Of a stretch of 64,000 nucleotides of DNA, positions 57,980-64,000 are shown piece after piece. The stretch is from the NCBI GenBank assembly GCA_013298215.1, contig JAAFKE010000010.1:1-64000 (forward strand), read 5' to 3'. Source of the stretch: Cytophagales bacterium (lineage in GTDB: Bacteria > Bacteroidota > Bacteroidia > Cytophagales > Spirosomataceae). The notes under the pieces are model-generated. The model was not told the origin of the DNA and did no database searches. It saw only the letters and a program-made list of their open reading frames with translations. The position numbers and the translations under genes were made by a program. The stretch's first letter is position 1. Every line of letters starts with the position of its first letter.

Positions 57980-60790
57980 ATGAAACAGCTATTACTCTCC
58001 CTTGCGTTCTTGTTTTCAGTACTTTCGAACGCCTCGGGGCAGGCCGTAACGACCAACCCTGCGTTCCCAAATCCCGATGCCGACCTCACCATCACGATAG
58101 ACCTCAAACAGGCCAAGTCGTCGTCGGCGGGTTTATTGGGCAAAACTGATGTTTTTTTGTGGGCTTGGGGCGGCACCGACCTACGAAACTTAAAGGCCGA
58201 GTTCGGGCCAACTGGCCAAAACAACTTCAATATGGCCTTTGAGCCCGGCAAAATGACCCCACTCGGCAACGACGTTTGGAGTATAAAACTAAAGCCAGCG
58301 GCCTACCTGCCCGTGCCAGCGGGCAAAAAGCTGGCTTGGATGGGCGTTTTGGCCAAAAATACCAACGGATCGGCCCAAACCGAAGACTTTATCATCAATA
58401 TGTTCGACGGCAAGCTCAACGTGTCGTTTATCAGACCTGCACTGCCTAACTTTTTCGTCGATGCAAACGCCAAGATTTCGGTGCTGGCACGAGCGTCGAG
58501 TGCGGCAACTTTGGCAATAAGTCTCGACGGCATACCTGTATCTACCGTCACCAACCGAGATTCCGTTGCGCTCGAAATAAACGTGGGCAGCACCCGTGGC
58601 GTAAAACGCACCGTGCGGGCCACCGCCACCACCGCCACCGAAACCGCCACCACCGAGTTTAGTTTTACCATCAAACCCGAGCCAGTGGTGGCCGCTTTGC
58701 CCGCTGGCATTAAAGACGGCATCAATTACTTGTCGGACAGCCGGGTGGTATTGTCGCTTTTTGCTCCCAACAAAAGTTTTGTGTACGCGGTCGGGGAGTT
58801 CAACGATTTTGCAACCAACCCCAGTTCTTTGATGCGCCGCACGCCCGACGGCAATCGGTACTGGTTAGAGATCAACAACTTGGTGCCGAGGCAGGAGTAC
58901 GCTTTTCAGTATTTGGTCGATGGCATCATTGGCGTGGGCGATCCTTACGCCGAGTTGATTTTAGACCGCAACAACGACAAAGGTATTCCTGCAACGGCCA
59001 ACACAACCATCAAACCTTTTCCAGAACGTGCCACCGGCGACATCGTGTCGGTGCTTCAAACTGCCCAAACCCCCTACCCTTGGAAGGTAACCAATTTTAA
59101 GCGCCCCGCCAACGAAGACCTGGTTATCTACGAGCTGCTGGTCAGAGATTTTATAGCTACTCAAAGCTACAAAACCCTCGCCGATTCGCTGGGCTACCTC
59201 AAACGAATGGGGATCAATTGCCTCGAACTCATGCCCATCATGGAGTTTACCAACAACGATTCGTGGGGCTACAACCCCATTTATTACCAAGCCGTTGACA
59301 AAGCCTACGGAACCCGCAACGACCTGAAAGCATTGATCGACAAATGCCACCAAAATGGAATGTCGGTGGTGCTGGACATGGTGCTCAACCAAGCCGATTT
59401 CGAGTTTCCATACGTGAAAATGTACTGGAACGGCAGCCAGCCCAGCAAAGATAGCCCCATGTTCAACGAAACGGCCACGCATCCTTTCAACGTGTTTTTT
59501 GATTTTAACCACGAAAGCCAAGCCACCCGCGACTACGTAGACAGGGTATGCGAGTTTTGGATCAAAGAGTTCAAGTTCGACGGCTACCGCTTCGATTTAT
59601 CAAAGGGTTTTACGCAGGTAAACAGCGGCAGCGACGTGAACCGCTGGGGCAACTACGATGCCAGCCGGGTGGCCATTTGGAAACGAATTTATGACAAAAT
59701 TAGAACCTACGACGCAACTGCCCACGTGATCTTAGAACACTTCGGGGGTATGCAGGAAGAAAAAGAACTGTCGGACTACGGAATGTTGTTTTGGAGCAAC
59801 TCAAACGGCGACTTCAGAAACGCCGTGCGCGGCGGCAGCGGTAGTTTCCAGTGGTTGTCTTACAAGAGCCATACTTTTACCAAACCAGCCGCCATCGGTT
59901 TCATGGAAAGCCACGACGAAGAACGGGTTATGTTCGATGCGCTCAACAAAGGTTTGCAGGGCAACAACGGCACTTACAACGTGCGCGATTTGCCCAACGC
60001 CATGAACCGCGCCAAGGCTGCTGCGGCTTTTATGCTTGCCGTGCCTGGCCCAAAACTAATCTGGCAATTTGGCGAACTTGGGTACGATGTGTCGATTGAC
60101 CAAAACGGACGAACGGGCCGCAAACCCATTAAGTGGGAGTATGCCAGAGACCCCGAGCGCGCAAAGCTGTACAAAGTATATGCCGAGCTCATAAAATTAA
60201 AACTGAACAACCCCGCTTTTAGAAGTGCTGACTTTGAGCTGGTTACGGGCAATCGGTTCAAGACCATCACCATCGACCACCCGAGCATGAAGGTGCATTT
60301 GGTGGGTAATTTCGACACCGACGACGTGCTGGAGCTGCCCAAGTTTCCTAACACAGGGCGGTGGTTCGATTTTTTTACGGGGCAAGAAGTAAACTACGCC
60401 GATGCCAATGAACTGATGGCGTTGAAAGCGGGCGAGTTTCATATTTATACAACCACTAAAATGGCCACCCCAGAGGCCAACTTAGTGCCCTGGGCGGCCT
60501 ACACCAGAGGCGTAATTTTGAGCAATGCCGTAGCCGCCACCAGCCAGTTTACGGTGTCGCCCAACCCCGCCGAGGGTGACATAAATTGGCAAATCGACGA
60601 CGCATATACTGGTGCGGTGCAGGTGCAAATTCGCGACGTGTTGGGGCGGAGTATCAACCACCAAACCTTGCAAAAAGACCAAGGAATACTCCGAAGTACC
60701 ATTGTTTTGCCAAACGCACCGCCAGGTTTATACATCATCGAGGCAACCATGGGCCAGCGGCGTTTGGTGCGGAAGGTACTGAAAAGGTAG
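57980..60790 (+). CDS. Extracellular alpha-amylase-family enzyme (GH13) with type IX secretion sorting domain
   Basis: 936 residues. Leader MKQLLLSLAFLFSVLSNASG. Domains: N-terminal strand-rich region (about 22-235), CBM48-like part (LSLFAPNKSFVYAVGEFNDFATNP), GH13 barrel from about 380. Catalytic residues are Asp539 in FDGYRFDLSKGF, Glu586 in HVILEHFGG and Asp646 in FMESHDEER. Region I reads DMVLNQ, so the usual His after Asn is Gln471. The last 75 residues (FTVSPNPAEGD...PPGLYIIEATMGQRRLVRKVLKR) form a Por secretion C-terminal sorting domain, so the enzyme crosses the outer membrane by the T9SS. It acts on starch-like alpha-glucans. Confidence 0.93.
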   Translation: MKQLLLSLAFLFSVLSNASGQAVTTNPAFPNPDADLTITIDLKQAKSSSAGLLGKTDVFLWAWGGTDLRNLKAEFGPTGQNNFNMAFEPGKMTPLGNDVWSIKLKPAAYLPVPAGKKLAWMGVLAKNTNGSAQTEDFIINMFDGKLNVSFIRPALPNFFVDANAKISVLARASSAATLAISLDGIPVSTVTNRDSVALEINVGSTRGVKRTVRATATTATETATTEFSFTIKPEPVVAALPAGIKDGINYLSDSRVVLSLFAPNKSFVYAVGEFNDFATNPSSLMRRTPDGNRYWLEINNLVPRQEYAFQYLVDGIIGVGDPYAELILDRNNDKGIPATANTTIKPFPERATGDIVSVLQTAQTPYPWKVTNFKRPANEDLVIYELLVRDFIATQSYKTLADSLGYLKRMGINCLELMPIMEFTNNDSWGYNPIYYQAVDKAYGTRNDLKALIDKCHQNGMSVVLDMVLNQADFEFPYVKMYWNGSQPSKDSPMFNETATHPFNVFFDFNHESQATRDYVDRVCEFWIKEFKFDGYRFDLSKGFTQVNSGSDVNRWGNYDASRVAIWKRIYDKIRTYDATAHVILEHFGGMQEEKELSDYGMLFWSNSNGDFRNAVRGGSGSFQWLSYKSHTFTKPAAIGFMESHDEERVMFDALNKGLQGNNGTYNVRDLPNAMNRAKAAAAFMLAVPGPKLIWQFGELGYDVSIDQNGRTGRKPIKWEYARDPERAKLYKVYAELIKLKLNNPAFRSADFELVTGNRFKTITIDHPSMKVHLVGNFDTDDVLELPKFPNTGRWFDFFTGQEVNYADANELMALKAGEFHIYTTTKMATPEANLVPWAAYTRGVILSNAVAATSQFTVSPNPAEGDINWQIDDAYTGAVQVQIRDVLGRSINHQTLQKDQGILRSTIVLPNAPPGLYIIEATMGQRRLVRKVLKR

Positions 60791-60819
60791 GTTTTACGAA
60801 CAGCGCACAAAACGCCCGC

Positions 60820-62241
60820 TTACCACTCGGCCAGGCCAGCCGCAAAGAGCAGCGTTGCCTTCGATTTTTCGTATTTAGCCTTGATGTTTTCGGCTTTTAG
60901 GAGCAGTTCGTTCAATTTTGCCTCGCGCGAGTTCACCAAAAAAAGTGAGCTCTCGCCCATCTCAAATTTTTGGGTTTCGGCGCGAACCAAAATCTCTTGG
61001 TTCGAAACCGCCTTTTGCTGAATGGCCAGTTGAAGCTCCATGTTTTTTACGTCGTTGTAGGCCGCATTTACTTCGTTCAAAATCTCGCGCGATAGCAACT
61101 TTCGTTCAAAATCGGTTTGCAACTGCTTGATTTTTACCAGCTCCAATTTTCCGCGCTCCTTCCGAAGAAACAACGGCATCGAAAAATCGACCCCCAATTT
61201 GTAGTTATCCCGCAGAAACTTTTGCCCCAAATTGGCATCATTAAAAAAGCCGTCGGCGCCAGTTGTGAGGGCAGCCGCATCTACTTTTATTTTGGGCATC
61301 AGCATTTGCCGCGCCAGCAACCTGTCAATGTTCAACTGCTTTTGTTTGAAATCTATCTTGATGAGTTCGGGGTGCTGCTGCCGCGCTCGCTCCAGTAGGT
61401 TGTCTAACGTTTGTGGATTTATGGCCTGGTTGAAAAACGACTGCGGAACGGCAAATTCGGGCAGTTCGAGTGGCTCTCCCGATTCTTTCCAGAGGTAGTT
61501 AGACAGCATGAGGCGGGTGTTTTGCAGTTCGACCGCCGCTTGGTCGCGCTGTACTTGGCGGTCTTGGAGCGTCACCAGGGCTTCGGTCGTATCTACCGCC
61601 GCCAAGTCGCCGATCAACGCCCGCTGCCGCACGGCTCGGAAGCGCACATCGGCCAGGTCGTAGAAATCTTGCAGCAAGCGGTACTGCTGGTACGAATACG
61701 CCCACGACCAGTAGTCTTTGGCGGCGCTCAGAATAATTTTGTTGATGTCCTTTACCTGCTCGGCCTGGGCTATTTTCTGAAAAAGCTGGGCTTGCTTCAC
61801 CGTAGCTCTGCGTGCATCTATCAGAAGGTTTTGGCCAACTGGCAGGCTAAAGCCCACGTAAGAAACCCCCTGAGGCGGTGTCAGAATGTCGGTTCCGAGG
61901 GTCTTGCCCAGGTTGCGCTCGTAGCCTGCTTTGAGGTCGATACCCGCCCACCAAATGGGGACTTTGAGCTGGGTGTCCCAAAAATTAAAATAATTAGTTC
62001 CCTTAAAATCTTTCTGGTCGTAGTTCATTTCGATCTTAGGGTCAAAACTTCCGCGCGCCACCAGAAGCTCTTGTTTGGCACTTTCGGTGAGCAAATTGGC
62101 TTGCTTCACAACGGGGTGGTTTTGAAGTACCACATCGTACAGATCTTTGAACGTAAACACGGCTTTTGGATCTTGCGCCCACCCAAAGCAGGGCCAAAGT
62201 GTGGCAAGAATGACTACGATAAATCGGTGGATTGGCCTCAT
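60820..62241 (-). CDS. TolC-family outer-membrane efflux protein
   Basis: 473 residues from ATG 62241. Leader MRPIHRFIVVILATLWPCFGWAQ. Two related halves of helix-strand-helix-strand with DLYDVVLQNHPVVKQANLL and LLERARQQHPELIKIDFKQKQLNIDRLLARQMLMPKI, the usual OEP pattern (PF02321). It forms the outer-membrane channel of a tripartite exporter. The start overlaps the HlyD stop (ATGA), so the three genes ABC-HlyD-TolC form one operon on the minus strand. The last gene of that operon in this window. Confidence 0.88.
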   Translation of the reverse strand: MRPIHRFIVVILATLWPCFGWAQDPKAVFTFKDLYDVVLQNHPVVKQANLLTESAKQELLVARGSFDPKIEMNYDQKDFKGTNYFNFWDTQLKVPIWWAGIDLKAGYERNLGKTLGTDILTPPQGVSYVGFSLPVGQNLLIDARRATVKQAQLFQKIAQAEQVKDINKIILSAAKDYWSWAYSYQQYRLLQDFYDLADVRFRAVRQRALIGDLAAVDTTEALVTLQDRQVQRDQAAVELQNTRLMLSNYLWKESGEPLELPEFAVPQSFFNQAINPQTLDNLLERARQQHPELIKIDFKQKQLNIDRLLARQMLMPKIKVDAAALTTGADGFFNDANLGQKFLRDNYKLGVDFSMPLFLRKERGKLELVKIKQLQTDFERKLLSREILNEVNAAYNDVKNMELQLAIQQKAVSNQEILVRAETQKFEMGESSLFLVNSREAKLNELLLKAENIKAKYEKSKATLLFAAGLAEW

Positions 62242-63590
62242 TTCTTGTCTCCTTTCTCTGCTTGTTGGTCTTCTACGTAATTGGGTGGAAACCCATTGAG
62301 CTGCCTCCAAATTTCCCACCAAACAGACACGTTATCGAGCATCACCCAGCCGTGCGCACCCGCACCCAACCTGATGGGCTCGGGCCAGGCTTCTTGGTTT
62401 TTGTCGGGCTTTACCAGCAACCGATAATCCCCATTTTTACTCGTTACGCGGTCTATAACCTCGATCGTGCCGCCAAAAGTACCCACCGAAGCCGACGGCC
62501 AGCCCGAAAACTGCAAAGCTGGCCAGCCATCGAACTCCACCCGAACTGGGCGCCCTATGGCCACCAGGGGCAGATCCATGGCTTTTATATACAACTCCAC
62601 GGCCATTCGGGGGTTGTTGGGCTGGAGCGTCACCACCGACTCTCCCTCTTTTATTGTCTCTCCCAAACCAGCCTTCAATGCCTTGACTATGTAGCCGCTT
62701 TGGGGCGAGAGCACGTAATATTTATCGCGCCGAACCTGAATGTTGGCGTACTTATTTTTAAGTTTCGACAGTTCGCCGTCGCCGTCGGCCACGCTCGACA
62801 CCGCCGAGCTGCGGTCGGACATGGCCTTGGCAATATCTTTGCGGTACTCGGCATCGACCGAACTCAGCTCCACTCTCGAGTTGATGAGCTCATTGCGTGA
62901 GATCGCCAGTTTTTGTTCCAACGAAATCACCTTGGCGTTGTCTTCTTGAATTTTCAAACGCCTGGTTTCGAGATCGGTAAGCGAAAAAAGCCCGTCCTTG
63001 TATCCTTTTTCAAACCGCGCCACGCGGTCGGTGGCAATCTCAAAATTGCGGCGTTGTGCCAATAGATCGGTACTGTCTGAGATGACTTTAAAGCGTGCCT
63101 GTCTTACTTTGTTGCGGGCTTTTTGGAGGCTAAAGTCAAGGGCATTTTTGAGGGCAGCCACCTGCTGATCCAACGCCGCAACCTTGTCGTAGTAGGCGTT
63201 TATGCCCGCCTGCTTGGCGTTCATTTGCTCACGGGTTCTTACCAAAATATTGGGGTCAAAGTACTCGTCTTTTACCTCCGTAATGGTCAGCAAGGTATCA
63301 CCTTTGTTCACAAAAGCTCCTTCTTGCACGTACCATTTTTGAATTTGGCCACCCACGGGGTTCTGCACGTTTTGGGGCCGATCTTGCGGGTTGAGGGCCG
63401 TTACAGCACCTTTTCCGTCGATGTTTTGTTGCCACGGCAAAAACATCACAATCACCAGCAGTATCAGAATAATGCGGATCCACCAGGCTAATTTTCGACC
63501 CGTTTTGGGTGTACTAAGGGTTTTGAGCGAATGCAGTTCCAAGTTTTCAAACGCGGTTTTACTGACGCTATTTTTAGATATGTTCAACAT
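62238..63590 (-). CDS. HlyD-family periplasmic adaptor (membrane fusion protein)
   Basis: 450 residues. One N-terminal membrane segment (WWIRIILILLVIVMFLPWQQ), then a barrel-sandwich half motif (VQNPVGGQIQKWYVQEGAFVNKGDTLLTITEVKDEYFDP). A long coiled-coil region (about 120-300) follows, with the second lipoyl half (RDKYYVLSPQSGYIVKALKAGLGETIKEGESVVTLQPN) and a C-terminal strand domain. It links an inner-membrane ABC transporter with TolC. 24 bases after the ABC gene and overlapping the TolC start by four bases. Confidence 0.9.
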   Translation of the reverse strand: MLNISKNSVSKTAFENLELHSLKTLSTPKTGRKLAWWIRIILILLVIVMFLPWQQNIDGKGAVTALNPQDRPQNVQNPVGGQIQKWYVQEGAFVNKGDTLLTITEVKDEYFDPNILVRTREQMNAKQAGINAYYDKVAALDQQVAALKNALDFSLQKARNKVRQARFKVISDSTDLLAQRRNFEIATDRVARFEKGYKDGLFSLTDLETRRLKIQEDNAKVISLEQKLAISRNELINSRVELSSVDAEYRKDIAKAMSDRSSAVSSVADGDGELSKLKNKYANIQVRRDKYYVLSPQSGYIVKALKAGLGETIKEGESVVTLQPNNPRMAVELYIKAMDLPLVAIGRPVRVEFDGWPALQFSGWPSASVGTFGGTIEVIDRVTSKNGDYRLLVKPDKNQEAWPEPIRLGAGAHGWVMLDNVSVWWEIWRQLNGFPPNYVEDQQAEKGDKK

Positions 63591-63614
63591 TTTTTTGCTT
63601 TTAGTGTACCCTAA

Positions 63615-64000
63615 CTACATCACTGCCAACTGAAAAGATGGCTCTTTGATGAGTTCCTTGAAAGTTCCCTGGGCGGCTATTTTACCATCCTCCATCACCA
63701 ACACGCGGTCGCAGGAGGCCATCATAATGGGGTCGTTAGAGATCACAACCAACGACCAGGTGTTGGTTCGGTCGGTCAATACATCAATTAACCGCAGCCG
63801 CTCCTTTTTTTCTATTTCTTGCAACAAATCATCGATCATTAACAATTTGGGCTTTGTAATCATACAGCGCGCCAGGGTTATTTTGGTCACAAAACTTTCG
63901 GCGTACCGGCGGCCACCAGCAATCATTTGGGTGTTGAGACCTTCGGGAAACTTGGCTATTTTGTCGCCGATCTGCAATTTGTCTAACACCCAACGCACGT
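63615..64000 (-). CDS. ABC transporter ATP-binding protein, C-terminal part (gene runs off right edge), degenerate nucleotide site
   Basis: About 128 C-terminal residues; the 5' part lies beyond 64000. The pattern of a T1SS-type ABC ATPase is clear (MIAGGRRYAESFVTKITLARCMITKPKLLMIDD...CDRVLVMEDGKIAAQGTFKEL), but key residues differ from the norm. The LSGGQ signature is replaced by RYAES. The Walker B end is IDD in place of the usual DE, and the switch His is Asn in VISNDP. First gene of the ABC-HlyD-TolC operon. Relatives with S-N-D-P switch segments occur in Bacteroidota, so this is probably a functional variant and not a random mutation. Confidence 0.8.
   Translation of the reverse strand, partial: VRWVLDKLQIGDKIAKFPEGLNTQMIAGGRRYAESFVTKITLARCMITKPKLLMIDDLLQEIEKKERLRLIDVLTDRTNTWSLVVISNDPIMMASCDRVLVMEDGKIAAQGTFKELIKEPSFQLAVM

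Overview
The window looks like a chromosomal segment of a Bacteroidota bacterium, most likely from the Cytophagales. Four things point there: a type IX secretion sorting domain on an extracellular amylase; Bacteroidota-only families (tandem DUF6089-type barrels, DUF2911, PDDEXK/Rpn nuclease); the block yceD-rpmF / plsX-fabH-efp-accB-accC; and many upstream sites matching the Bacteroidota sigma consensus TTTG-N18-22-TAnnTTTG. Most of the window has balanced to slightly GC-rich composition. Two stretches are clearly AT-rich and look acquired: about 25.4-28.3 kb and 52.0-52.9 kb.

Layout. 0-0.4 kb: 3' end of an ISAs1-type insertion sequence with its terminal repeat. 0.5-3.6 kb: O-antigen ligase/polymerase-like membrane protein followed by a LytS/LytTR two-component pair. 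3.6-5.9 kb (minus): hotdog thioesterase and two paralogous outer-membrane barrels. 6.0-11.4 kb: ribosome and fatty-acid initiation cluster. 11.5-24.7 kb: secreted NTF2-like protein, oligopeptidase B, AGE-family epimerase, GT4 glycosyltransferase, M1 aminopeptidase, ABC-2-like membrane protein, M20 amidohydrolase, beta-propeller-like protein and AI-2E-type transporter, then uridine kinase. 25.3-28.5 kb: AT-rich islet with one intact TlpA-like thioredoxin and three broken genes. 28.5-41 kb: SCP2 protein, ornithine aminotransferase, Rrf2 regulator, SGNH hydrolase, a second M1 peptidase, RluB-type pseudouridine synthase with a repetitive tail, a conserved protein of unknown function, DUF2911 protein, two Nudix proteins and MeaB. 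41.3-49.1 kb: pyruvate carboxylase, release factor 3, SixA phosphatase, MoxR and PrmC. 49.2-54.4 kb: lipoproteins, TerC, Rpn nuclease, ECF sigma factor. 54.5-60.8 kb: polysaccharide-degrading genes (GH78 rhamnosidase, starch-binding-like lipoprotein, T9SS-exported GH13 amylase). 60.8-64 kb (minus): TolC, HlyD and a degenerate ABC ATPase, a type I secretion-like operon running off the right edge.

How the genes fit together. AccB, AccC, FabH and PlsX link malonyl-CoA supply, chain initiation and phospholipid entry, next to translation genes (L32, EF-P). The divergent lipoprotein/amylase pair has back-to-back promoters and probably works on one alpha-glucan. The AT-rich islet looks like a former periplasmic thiol-redox operon: a MauE-type membrane domain fused to a thioredoxin, with its last codons overlapping the TlpA start. 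It is now broken by two single-base shifts and a missing 5' end.

I see no CRISPR array, rRNA or tRNA, and no complete defence system. The best leads are the frame-shifted MauE-thioredoxin gene, the unusual ABC ATPase, the conserved unknown protein at 36.3 kb, and several -7 elements that abut start codons and suggest leaderless mRNAs.
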